Below, one piece after another: positions 16,875 to 24,136 of a DNA stretch of 64,000 bases. Within the stretch, counting starts at the first letter, position 1. Each line of letters starts with the position of its first letter. Source of the DNA: Streptomyces flavofungini (GTDB lineage: Bacteria > Actinomycetota > Actinomycetes > Streptomycetales > Streptomycetaceae); the NCBI RefSeq assembly GCF_030388665.1, contig NZ_CP128846.1, forward strand, positions 1,736,001 to 1,800,000, given 5' to 3'. The position numbers and the translations under genes are program-made. The notes under the pieces are model-generated. The model had not been told where the DNA came from. It made no database searches and was given only the letters and a program-made list of their open reading frames with translations.

Positions 16875-17511
16875 CGCTGCCTCCCCGCGTCCGGGTGGCC
16901 TTCTTCGCGGTGCGCCGCTGTGTGCCCGTGCCGCGCTGCTGCGAGCCGCGGGCGCCGTCCGTGCCGCGCGAGCCCTGGGTCTTGCGGGACGGGCCCGTCT
17001 TGCGTTCGCCCCGGGCGGCCGACGTGGCCTTCTTCGTCGCCGAACCCGTCTTTCGCGCGCCGGCCTTGGCCGTACCGCCCGCGCTCTTGCCCGCGCCCTT
17101 GGCCTTGTCGGACGTCTCTGCGGCCTTGTCGGACGTCTCGTCGGCCTGGTCGGGCGCCTCGTCGGCGCCGGGCACGCCGTCCGTGTCGGGAGTGACCCCC
17201 GAGAGCCGGTCGCGCACGTCCAGGGTGCGGTCGTGCAGCCGGTCGGCGAGGCCTTCGAGCTGCCGGTCGAGCAGCGAGCCGGTGGCCGCCTTGCCGACGC
17301 CCCGCAGGTCCTGCTTCAGCTGGTCGCCGATCTCCTTGAACTGCGGGTTGTCCTCCAGCTGCCGGGTCACCGCGCCGACGAGCGCGCCGGGGCTGAGCTG
17401 CAGCCTGCGGCCCGCCACCATCGTGCCCACGGCGAAGGCGAGTTTCGCCTTCTTCGTGCGTCCGAGAAGGTACCCCGCGCCCACGGCGAGGCCCACTGCC
17501 AGTCGATTCAT
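16867..17511 (-). CDS. gvpY: GvpY, gas vesicle cluster protein with histone-like basic tail
   Basis: A 214-residue protein of unknown role. It starts MNRLAVGLAVGAGYLLGRTKKAK, a short glycine-rich membrane-associating helix followed by lysines; the middle (about 55-105) is amphipathic helix; the last ~95 residues are Lys/Ala/Thr/Arg rich (KKATSAARGERK, KKATRTRG), resembling H1-like nucleic-acid or polyanion binding tails. GAGGA lies upstream of the ATG at 17511. An upstream in-frame start would overlap gvpG and was rejected. Confidence 0.8.
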   Translation of the reverse strand: MNRLAVGLAVGAGYLLGRTKKAKLAFAVGTMVAGRRLQLSPGALVGAVTRQLEDNPQFKEIGDQLKQDLRGVGKAATGSLLDRQLEGLADRLHDRTLDVRDRLSGVTPDTDGVPGADEAPDQADETSDKAAETSDKAKGAGKSAGGTAKAGARKTGSATKKATSAARGERKTGPSRKTQGSRGTDGARGSQQRGTGTQRRTAKKATRTRGGSDD

Positions 17512-17524
17512 GACGTTCCTGTCC

Positions 17525-17803
17525 TCACTGCCCTGACGGTGCCGACGGTCGGTCGTCCGCCCGGGCCACGCCGCCGGCGGGTCCGTGGCCGAGACGGGCG
17601 AGGAGTTCGTCCTCGCGGCGGTCGAACTCGTCCTCGGTGATCTCACCGGCGTCCAACCGCTCGGCGAGCAGGGCGAGTTCCTCGGTGATGGCCGAGGGGT
17701 CGTAGTACTGCCGCTCAGCCTCCGCGGCCACCTGCCGGAGCACCCACAGGGTGCCCCGGGCCGGGGCCAGCGGCAGGGCGAGCAGTTCGCCGACGAGTCC
17801 CAT
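17525..17803 (-). CDS. gvpG: Gas vesicle protein GvpG
   Basis: A 92-residue GvpG, a small accessory protein of vesicle assembly. The family pattern LPLAPARGTLWVLRQVAAEAERQYYD (about 10-35) and EELALLAERLDAGEITEDEFDRREDELL (about 41-68) is complete. It lies 17 bases after gvpF. The tail is short and Pro/Ser rich. Confidence 0.85.
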   Translation of the reverse strand: MGLVGELLALPLAPARGTLWVLRQVAAEAERQYYDPSAITEELALLAERLDAGEITEDEFDRREDELLARLGHGPAGGVARADDRPSAPSGQ

Positions 17804-17820
17804 GGACGGACCTCACCGCC

Positions 17821-18579
17821 TCAGCCCACGCCCGCAGGATCGTCGGCGGGCCGCGCCGGGCCCGGGTCGACGAAGCTGTACGGGGGCAGCGGGCCGTGTA
17901 CGCGCAGTTCCAGGTGGGGGTGGTCCCGGCGCAGTTCCTCGACGGCGGCGACGAATCCGTCGGCGCGGTCGCGGCTCACCAGGAACGACACGTTCGCGAG
18001 CCAGCCGCTGCCGTCGGGTCCCGCGCTCACGGAGTCGGCGTGCGGCTCCAGGGCGCGCCGGACCTCGGCGCCGTCACCGGCCTCGCGGGCCCGCACGGCC
18101 GCGGTCACCTGCTCGCCGAGGCGCAGCTTCTGTTCGTAACTGCCGCCGCCCGCACGCTGGTTGGCCTCGACCATGGCGCGCAGCTCGGGGCTGTCGGCGA
18201 GCACCTGGTGCAGCACGGCCTGCTCGTCGTGGGCGGCCTTCACGTTGTACTCGGCCTTGCCTTCGAGGGCGCGCAGCCGCTCCTCGTAGTGCTCGCAGCG
18301 GTCGTCGAGCACCGCGAGGACGGCGTCGTCGTCCTGCGCGAGGCTGCCGAAGCGCATCGGCAGGACCGGGCCGCCCGCGCCCGCCTCGTCCAGGACGGAT
18401 CGGTGCGCGAGCAGGTCACGGCGTTTGGGCCGCAGGTCGTCGGGGCTGTCGGAGACGAGCGCGGCGAGGCCGTCCCGGCGCAGGACGCGCACCTTCTGCG
18501 CGGGGTCGCCGATGCCGTCCATGCCGTCGGGAAGCGCCGGGTGCGCCGCGGCGGCGATGCCGTAGACGTACGTGGTCAC
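17821..18579 (-). CDS. gvpF: Gas vesicle protein GvpF
   Basis: A 252-residue GvpL/F-family protein, with the standard N-terminus [10 protein letters not shown] and C-terminus [13 protein letters not shown]. It is thought to bind GvpA before it is added to the growing vesicle. Residues 90-130 are predicted helical and charged ([21 protein letters not shown]). The GTG start overlaps the gvpA stop by four bases (GTGA). Confidence 0.88.
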   Translation of the reverse strand: MTTYVYGIAAAAHPALPDGMDGIGDPAQKVRVLRRDGLAALVSDSPDDLRPKRRDLLAHRSVLDEAGAGGPVLPMRFGSLAQDDDAVLAVLDDRCEHYEERLRALEGKAEYNVKAAHDEQAVLHQVLADSPELRAMVEANQRAGGGSYEQKLRLGEQVTAAVRAREAGDGAEVRRALEPHADSVSAGPDGSGWLANVSFLVSRDRADGFVAAVEELRRDHPHLELRVHGPLPPYSFVDPGPARPADDPAGVG

Positions 18580-19007
18580 TCCTGCTCCTCCTTCCTGCGG
18601 GACGACGTGCGCCGGGCGCGCGGCCGGGCGGGCTCCTCGTCGGCGCGGCCTTCCTCGCGGGCCTGCCGGAACGCGTCGGAGATGGTCTCCGCGGCGCCGG
18701 AGAGCGCGCCCTTGGACTTGCCGCGCGCGCCGGACTCGGTGATCTCGCCGACGAGGTCGGGCAGGCCGGGGCTCTTGTGCGGGCCCGCTTCCAGGTCGAG
18801 GCGGTTGCAGGCCTCGGCGAACCGCAGGTACGTGTCGACGCTCGCGACCACGACCCGCACGTCGATCTTCAGGATCTCGATGCCGACGAGCGAGACGCGG
18901 ACGAACGCGTCGATCACGAGGCCGCGGTCCAGGATGAGTTCGATGACGTCGTACAGGCCGCTGGTGCCGCCTGCGCCGCCGGACTGCTGTGCTGGGACGA
19001 CGGTCAT
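18576..19007 (-). CDS. gvpA: Gas vesicle structural protein GvpA
   Basis: The main shell protein of the gas vesicle, 143 residues. The conserved core [45 protein letters not shown] lies at about 17-61 and forms the helix-strand-strand-helix rib unit. It is much longer than the ~70-residue cyanobacterial and halophile GvpA, because a C-terminal extension ends in a highly basic [19 protein letters not shown] precedes the ATG; longer in-frame starts lack one and lead into repeat sequence. Confidence 0.88.
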   Translation of the reverse strand: MTVVPAQQSGGAGGTSGLYDVIELILDRGLVIDAFVRVSLVGIEILKIDVRVVVASVDTYLRFAEACNRLDLEAGPHKSPGLPDLVGEITESGARGKSKGALSGAAETISDAFRQAREEGRADEEPARPRARRTSSRRKEEQE

Positions 19008-19022
19008 GCCGACCGGTCCTCC

Positions 19023-19058
19023 TTGCCTTGGGTGTCGGTCTTGCCTGGGGTGTCGGTT
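19023..19058. repeat. 18-bp tandem repeat upstream of gvpA
   Basis: TTGCCTTGGGTGTCGGTC is followed at once by TTGCCTGGGGTGTCGGTT, in the gvpO-gvpA spacer. Likely slippage. Confidence 0.6.
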
Positions 19059-19116
19059 GCCTTGAGGTCTCCGGGAACGTCCGGGGCGGGCCGGTCGCCG
19101 TCCGGTGGGGCGGGGG

Positions 19117-19446
19117 TCAGCCGCCGCCCGGCCGGGGCGGGTCGGCCCGCCCTCGCTCGTAGCGCCGCACACGCCGGTACCCGATCAGGTCGCCTTGCGG
19201 GTCGAGGGTCACGGCGTAGGTCGCGAGCAGGCTCATCGTGTCCGGCACGCGGGCCAGTTCGAGGACCTCGACGGCCAGGTCCCAGCCCTCTTCGGATCGT
19301 TCGAAGGACGACACGGACTCGACCGTCAGACCGGTGAGTTCCGCCAGTTGCTCACGCGCGCAGCGCAGCACGACGACGGGTCCGGGCACGTTGTCCGCGT
19401 CGGCCTTCTTCTGGTTCGTACTCTGCTTTCTCGACGTCTGGGTCAT
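19117..19446 (-). CDS. gvpO: Gas vesicle protein GvpO
   Basis: A 109-residue GvpO, the first gene of the cluster; in haloarchaea it is needed for vesicle formation and affects expression of other gvp genes. The family core [70 protein letters not shown] spans about 28-98 as a compact strand-rich domain. The ATG at 19446 is preferred: the SD AGGAGG lies five bases before it, and the nearby GTG at 19452 would fall inside the SD. gvpN is absent from the cluster, as usual in streptomycetes. Confidence 0.88.
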   Translation of the reverse strand: MTQTSRKQSTNQKKADADNVPGPVVVLRCAREQLAELTGLTVESVSSFERSEEGWDLAVEVLELARVPDTMSLLATYAVTLDPQGDLIGYRRVRRYERGRADPPRPGGG

Positions 19447-19465
19447 GGCCACCTCCTGGTCCGGG

Positions 19466-19489
19466 TGACCCCGCGGGCGCGGGCCAAAC
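19466..19489 (-). promoter_or_regulatory. Candidate SigB-type promoter of the gvp cluster
   Basis: Reading leftward, GTTT (19489-19486), a 14-base spacer and GGGTCA (19471-19466) match the Streptomyces SigB pattern GNNT-N14-16-GGGTAC closely. It ends just before the SD of gvpO. One base of the -10 deviates. Confidence 0.45.
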
Positions 19490-19542
19490 CCCTCGGGGCG
19501 CGGGGCCGTTCGTCCCGTCGTCGCTCCTTGCGCCCGTCGTCG

Positions 19543-20880
19543 CTACTTCCGCGTCCGCTCCGGCGCGCCCGCCACCCGCGCGGTCTCCGGCGACGCCGTG
19601 TCCAGCGGCACCGACCAGGACCGGACGAGGCCCAACTGCACGCCCTGGCGCGGGAGTACGGCGTCCAGGAGCCAGTCCGCGGCGACCCGGACGCGGTTGC
19701 CCGGCATCGCCGCCAGGTGGTAGCCGCGGGTGACGGCGCCGGCGAGGGGGCCGGACAGCGGGACGCCCAGCGGGTTGGCGGCGCCGCTGACGCCGCCGAG
19801 GTCGACGGTGAAGCCGAGGTCGTGGTGGCGGTAGGAGCGGCGCTTGCCGAGGCCGAGGGACGCGGCGACGTTGTGGCCCGCGGTCCTGCCCTGGCGCCAG
19901 GCGTGCTGGGCGGTCATCGCCGTGTACTGCCCCTTCTCGGTGAGGTCGGGCACGGCCGCCGCGTCGCCGCACGCGAACACCTCGGGGTGGTCCGGCACGT
20001 TCAGGAACGGGTCGACGCGCAGCCGGCCGCGCTCCAGGGGGCTGCCGATCCCGGCGACGAGCGGGTCGGGCCGGACGCCCACGCACCACAGCAGCGTGCG
20101 CGTGGGCAGAAGCTCGCCGTCGGAGAGGAGCACGCCCTCGCGGGTCGCCTCCTGCACGGACGTGCCCGTGCGGACCTGCACGCCGCGCCGCCGCAGCACG
20201 CGGTCCGCGGTGTCGGAGAGCCGCCGGTCCAGCTCGGGCAGGACGCGCGGGGCGATGTCGAGGAGCACCCAGCGCGGCTCGATGCCGGTCCGCAGCGGCT
20301 GCCGCCGCACCAGGGATCGAGTGAACAGCTCGCCGTGCGCGGCGACTTCGACGCCCGTGTAACCGGCTCCCGCCACCACGAACGTGCAGCGCGCCCGGCA
20401 CGTCGCGGGGTCGTCGGCGGCCGCGGCGAGCTCGATCTGCCGCGTCACGTGGTCGCGCAGGTACAGGGCCTCGGGCAGTCCGCGGAAGCCGTGCGCGTGC
20501 TCGGCGACGCCGGGCACGGGCAGCAGCTTGTTGACGCTGCCGACGGCCAGCACCAGGCGGTCGTAGGAGAGTTCACCGTCCTGGCCCTCGGGGTCGGCGT
20601 AGTGCACGGCGCGGCGCGTCAGGTCGATGCCGTCGGCCTCGCCGAGCACGAGGCGTACGTGGCGCAGCGCGCCCGCGAGCGACACGGTGACGCGGCGCGG
20701 TTCGAGGACGCCCGCGGCGACCTGGGGCAGCAGCGGCAGGTACAGGAAGTAGTCGGTGGGGTTGAGCAGGGTGATGTCGGCCCGGCCGCGGGTCAGCCGC
20801 GACAGGGTGCGGGCGGCCTGGAACCCCGCGAAGCCTGCACCGACGATGACGACGTGCGGTCGGCTGGCAGTTCGGCTCAC
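19543..20880 (-). CDS. NAD(P)/FAD-dependent oxidoreductase, NDH-2-like
   Basis: A 445-residue flavoprotein of the type II NADH dehydrogenase family, a peripheral membrane enzyme passing electrons from NADH to quinone without pumping protons. The FAD motif VVIVGAGFAGFQAA (about 10-23) and the NAD motif FVVAGAGYTGVEVA (about 166-179) are intact, as are LWCVGVRPD and VFACGDAAAVP. The C-terminus lacks a clear transmembrane anchor. GTG start with GGAGG seven bases upstream. It reads in the same direction as gvpO, 96 bases ahead, so readthrough into the gas vesicle cluster is possible. Confidence 0.88.
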   Translation of the reverse strand: MSRTASRPHVVIVGAGFAGFQAARTLSRLTRGRADITLLNPTDYFLYLPLLPQVAAGVLEPRRVTVSLAGALRHVRLVLGEADGIDLTRRAVHYADPEGQDGELSYDRLVLAVGSVNKLLPVPGVAEHAHGFRGLPEALYLRDHVTRQIELAAAADDPATCRARCTFVVAGAGYTGVEVAAHGELFTRSLVRRQPLRTGIEPRWVLLDIAPRVLPELDRRLSDTADRVLRRRGVQVRTGTSVQEATREGVLLSDGELLPTRTLLWCVGVRPDPLVAGIGSPLERGRLRVDPFLNVPDHPEVFACGDAAAVPDLTEKGQYTAMTAQHAWRQGRTAGHNVAASLGLGKRRSYRHHDLGFTVDLGGVSGAANPLGVPLSGPLAGAVTRGYHLAAMPGNRVRVAADWLLDAVLPRQGVQLGLVRSWSVPLDTASPETARVAGAPERTRK

Positions 20881-20915
20881 AGTGTGCCTCCGGCGTGGTC
20901 CGGTACGTCCGGTGT

Positions 20916-20930
20916 GTTCCGGAACGGAAC
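20916..20930. promoter_or_regulatory. Inverted repeat between oxidoreductase and enolase-like gene
   Basis: GTTCCG-GAA-CGGAAC is a perfect 6-bp dyad, 36-50 bases upstream of the oxidoreductase start and inside the divergent spacer. It may be an operator for either gene. Confidence 0.4.
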
Positions 20931-21029
20931 TCCCGCGTGCCCGGGGACGCCCGGGGCGAAACGCCCGCCGTTTGCCGCCCTGCCCCCGGGTTACCCGGAC
21001 CGCACACCGCAGCGAAGGGCGTGTGCCCC

Positions 21030-22133
21030 ATGGCCGAGTCCGGATACGTCAGCGTGGAGCCACCCGTGGTGTCGGCGTACACGATTCCGGCGGACGCCCC
21101 CGAGGCCGACGGCACGTTCGCGTGGGACACCACGACGATCGTCGTCGCGGAGGTCTCCGGGGGCGACGCCACCGGCACCGGCTGGACCTACGCGCCCGCC
21201 GCCACCGTCGACCTCGTACGGGAACAGCTCTCGCCCGTCCTCGCGGGCCGCGACGCCCTCGACATCCCCGCCGCGCACGACGCGCTGACCAAGGCCGTGC
21301 GCGACACCGGCCGGGAAGGGCTCGCCGCCCGCGCCATCTCGGCCCTGGACATCGCCCTGTGGGACCTCAAGGCACGCCTCTTCGAGGTCCCGCTGGTCCG
21401 CCTCGTCGGCGCGGCCCGCGACGACGTGCCGGTCTACGGCAGCGGCGGCTTCACCACGTACCACGACACGCATCTGGCGGCCCAGCTCAACGGCTGGGTG
21501 CACGGCCAGCGGATACCGCGCGTCAAGATCAAGGTGGGCGAGGCCTGGGGGCGGGCCGCGGCGCGCGACGTGTCGCGGGTGCGGCGGGCCCGCGACGTGA
21601 TCGGGCGGCAGGCGGAGTTGTACGTAGACGCGGGCGGCGCGTACACCCGCAAGCAGGCGGTCCGGATCGGCCGGGCACTCGCCGAGCACGGCGTGGGCTG
21701 GTTCGAGGAGCCGGTGTCCTCCGACGACCTGCGGGGGCTCGCGCTGGTGCGGGACGCCCTCGTCTGCGACATCGCGGCGGGCGCCTACGGGTACGGCCTC
21801 CCCTACTTCGCGCGGATGATCCCCTCCGTCGACTGCCTCCAGGCCGACGCCACCCGCTGCGGCGGCCTCACCGCGTGGCTGCGCGCCGCCGCGCTCGCCG
21901 AGGCCCACGGCCTGGAGGTGTCGGCGCGCGGCGCCCCGCACGCGCACGCGACGGTCGCGGCCTGCGTGCCGAACCTGCGGCACATCGAGTGGTTCCACGA
22001 CCACGTCCGGGTCGAGTCGATCGTCTTCGACGGCGTCCTCGACCCGACCGGCGGCACGGTCCGCCCGGGCGGCGGCACCGGCCACGGGCTGTGCCTGCGG
22101 ACGCCGGATGTGGAGGAGTACCGGGTCGCGTGA
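21030..22133 (+). CDS. Enolase-superfamily (mandelate racemase-like) protein
   Basis: A 367-residue alpha/beta barrel with capping domain. KIK (K166, K168) matches the catalytic KxK on strand 2; D200 (LYVDAGG) and E226 (WFEEP) fit the first two metal ligands; D273 and H304/H306 (ARGAPHAHATV) fit the His-Asp base pair on strands 6 and 7. The third metal ligand, normally the Glu in an AGE motif, is replaced: the sequence is AAGAYGYG, with Ala252. The enzyme may have weak or changed metal binding. A sugar-acid dehydratase or racemase role would be the default guess. It is divergent from the NDH-2-like gene. Confidence 0.85.
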   Translation: MAESGYVSVEPPVVSAYTIPADAPEADGTFAWDTTTIVVAEVSGGDATGTGWTYAPAATVDLVREQLSPVLAGRDALDIPAAHDALTKAVRDTGREGLAARAISALDIALWDLKARLFEVPLVRLVGAARDDVPVYGSGGFTTYHDTHLAAQLNGWVHGQRIPRVKIKVGEAWGRAAARDVSRVRRARDVIGRQAELYVDAGGAYTRKQAVRIGRALAEHGVGWFEEPVSSDDLRGLALVRDALVCDIAAGAYGYGLPYFARMIPSVDCLQADATRCGGLTAWLRAAALAEAHGLEVSARGAPHAHATVAACVPNLRHIEWFHDHVRVESIVFDGVLDPTGGTVRPGGGTGHGLCLRTPDVEEYRVA

Positions 22134-22276
22134 GGGCGCGCGGGGGCGTGGGGCGCGGGCATGCTCGCGCTCATGGACGCGATGAGGGATACCGGGTCGA
22201 CCGGGGGACGCCGCGACGGCCGCGGCCACCCCTGCTGCGGGCGCCACCCCGGCTGCCGTGAACGCCACGACGGCCG

Positions 22277-22852
22277 GTGCCACCACGACTGCTTGACGCC
22301 ACGACGCCCGGTCCCAGCACGGCTTCGGGGCCGGACGTCGTGCTGATCGGGGGCCGTTCGGGGGTGGGCAAGTCCTCGGTCGGCTGGGAGATCGCGGCCC
22401 GGCTGCGGGCCGCCGACGTCGGCCACGCCCTGATCGAGGGCGACTTCCTGGACGCGGTCCACCCGGCCCCGGCGGGTGACCCGCACCGCTCCCGGCTCAC
22501 GTGCCGCAACCTCGCCGCCCTCTGGGCGAACTACGCCGACCTCGGCTGCCACCGCCTCGTCCACACGAACACGGCGAGCGTCCTGCCCTCCGAGGAGTGG
22601 CTGTTCACCGAGGCCATCGCCCGCCCCCGGCTCGTCCGGATCCTGCTCACGGCCACCGACGCCACCGCCGAACAGCGCCTCGGCGAGCGCGAGGTGGGCG
22701 CGGAGCTGGACCGGCACCTGCGCCGCAGCGCGTTCATGGCCCGGCACCTGGACGAACTGGTGCCGCCGGACACCCACCGCGTGCCGACGGACGGCCGGGC
22801 GGTGGGTGACATCGCGGCGGAAGTGATCAGACGGGCGGGTTGGGCGGCCTGA
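22277..22852 (+). CDS. P-loop kinase-like ATPase
   Basis: A protein of up to 191 residues with an N-terminal Walker A, GGRSGVGKSS (about 25-34), then IEGDFLD (like the substrate-binding aspartate of gluconate and shikimate kinases) and a C-terminal DTHRVPTDGR segment. It fits the small AAA_33/nucleoside-kinase-like group; the substrate is unknown. The start is weak: the GTG at 22277 has no ribosome site, and a GTG at about 22339, directly before VLIGGRSGVGKS, is possible. The last 26 bases overlap the convergent holin-like gene. Confidence 0.75.
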   Translation: MPPRLLDATTPGPSTASGPDVVLIGGRSGVGKSSVGWEIAARLRAADVGHALIEGDFLDAVHPAPAGDPHRSRLTCRNLAALWANYADLGCHRLVHTNTASVLPSEEWLFTEAIARPRLVRILLTATDATAEQRLGEREVGAELDRHLRRSAFMARHLDELVPPDTHRVPTDGRAVGDIAAEVIRRAGWAA

Positions 22853-23495
22853 GGGGCGCGCGGGACGGCGGGACCGTCGGGAAGTCGGCGGTGCCACTGG
22901 TGGGGGCGCCGGTCGGCGGCGTGCCGCCCTGGGGAGCAGTCGGCGGCGTCGGAGGTGCGGGCTCCGCCGGGGTCACGGGGGCGGCGGGGGTCGCCGGAGC
23001 GGCAGGGGCGGCCGGGGGATTCGCTGCCGCCGGGGGCCCGGCCGACGCGGGCCGTGCGGGTGCCTCGGGGGCCACGGGCGCCTCCGGGACCGGCGGGGTC
23101 GGCAGTCCCTCGGAAGCCTCACGCGCCCCGTGGGCCTTCCCCGGCGAGCGGGCCGCGTTGCGCATCAGGACGGCGGCCACGGCGAGCAGCACGGTCACGA
23201 TCAGCGCGGCCGCCCAGCCCGGCAGGCCGAGCGCGATGGCCAGGCCGAGGGCGAGCGCGGCACCCGCGCCCGCGTACAGGGCGGCGACGCCGGACGACGC
23301 GTACAGCGCGGCCTTGCGGCGCTGCTTGCGCGCCACCCCGGAGACCTCCGTGCGCAGTTCCTCACGCAGTTCGCGGCGCAGCTCCTCGCGCACCGTCTGC
23401 CGCAGGGACTCGTGCACCGCGTCGCGGACGACCTGCGACAGGGCGTCGCCCAGGGTCCTGTCCGTCAGTGGTGCGTTCTTGTCCTGGACCGGCAT
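22827..23495 (-). CDS. Holin-X-like / phage-holin-superfamily membrane protein
   Basis: A 222-residue protein. An N-terminal amphipathic region (TLGDALSQVVRDAVHESLRQTVREELRRELREELRTEV broadly, about 10-55, strongly coiled-coil) is followed by KQRRKAALYASSGVAALYAGAGAALALGLAIALGLPGWAAALIVTVLLAVAAVLM, which forms two membrane helices (about 62-110). The rest (115-222) is a low-complexity Pro/Ala linker. This fits the actinobacterial holin-X family; no phage gene is near, so lysis is not implied. AAGGA lies before the ATG. Confidence 0.7.
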   Translation of the reverse strand: MPVQDKNAPLTDRTLGDALSQVVRDAVHESLRQTVREELRRELREELRTEVSGVARKQRRKAALYASSGVAALYAGAGAALALGLAIALGLPGWAAALIVTVLLAVAAVLMRNAARSPGKAHGAREASEGLPTPPVPEAPVAPEAPARPASAGPPAAANPPAAPAAPATPAAPVTPAEPAPPTPPTAPQGGTPPTGAPTSGTADFPTVPPSRAPLRPPNPPV

Positions 23496-23618
23496 CTTCT
23501 CGTCCTTCCTGTCCGAAGCGGTCGGGGCGGACGGGTACCCGGCGGTGGCGGTGCGTAACGGCGGCGGTCCCCGGGGGCCCGAGAACCGGAAACGATCTCG
23601 TGTCCGCGCGGCGCCAAC

Positions 23619-23624
23619 TAGGCT
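23619..23624 (+). promoter_or_regulatory. Probable -10 of a leaderless promoter
   Basis: TAGGCT lies seven bases before the ATG at 23632, with no Shine-Dalgarno. The same hexamer with a 6-base gap is found before the HEAT-repeat gene. Confidence 0.4.
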
Positions 23625-23631
23625 CGTCCCC

Positions 23632-23991
23632 ATGGAGATCCTGGGAACCGTGCTGCGTGTCTGCGTCAGCGACTTGGAGGCGTCCGTCACGTTCTACGAA
23701 CGGCTGACGGGCAGCACCGCGATGCGCTTCGAGCGGGGCGGCGTGGCCGTCGCCTCGGTCGGCTGCTTTCTGCTCATGAGCGGCCCCGAGGCGGAGTTGG
23801 AGGTGCTGCGCAAGGTCGCCGCGACCATCGCCGTCAAGGACGTCGACGAGGCGCACGCGACCCTCACCGCCTCCGGCGCGCACATCGTCGCCGGACCCGT
23901 GCCGACGCCCGCGGGCCGCAACCTCATCGCGATGCACCCTGACGGCTCGGTCTTCGAGTACGTCGACCGCAACGCCCCCACCCCCGACTGA
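23632..23991 (+). CDS. VOC (glyoxalase/bleomycin-resistance) family protein
   Basis: A 119-residue single-module VOC protein. LRVCVSDLEASVTFYERLTG (about 7-26) is the standard opening helix, and AMHPDGSVFEYVD (about 100-112) has the terminal glutamate ligand. Members bind a divalent metal and act as lyases, dioxygenases or antibiotic binders; nothing here narrows it. The gene stands alone, with a leaderless-type start. Confidence 0.8.
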   Translation: MEILGTVLRVCVSDLEASVTFYERLTGSTAMRFERGGVAVASVGCFLLMSGPEAELEVLRKVAATIAVKDVDEAHATLTASGAHIVAGPVPTPAGRNLIAMHPDGSVFEYVDRNAPTPD

Positions 23992-24000
23992 CCCTCGCCC

Positions 24001-24033
24001 CGCACCCACCCCGCGCCCACCCCGCGCCCACCC
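24001..24033. repeat. 11-bp tandem repeat, three copies
   Basis: CGCACCCACCC, then CGCGCCCACCC twice, between the convergent VOC and DUF5107 genes. Likely slippage. Confidence 0.6.
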
Positions 24034-24136
24034 GTCGCCGTCGTCCCGGACCGTCCTGGGGCGCACCGGGACGGGCGAGGGCGCGCGGGCGGACGGGCGG
24101 TCGGAAGAGACGCAAGGACCCTCACCGCACAGCCCC

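Noticed and set aside
22827..23495. Prophage remnant because of a holin-like protein
   Set aside because: No integrase, structural, lysin or attachment sequence is near; the holin-X family is common in actinobacterial chromosomes.
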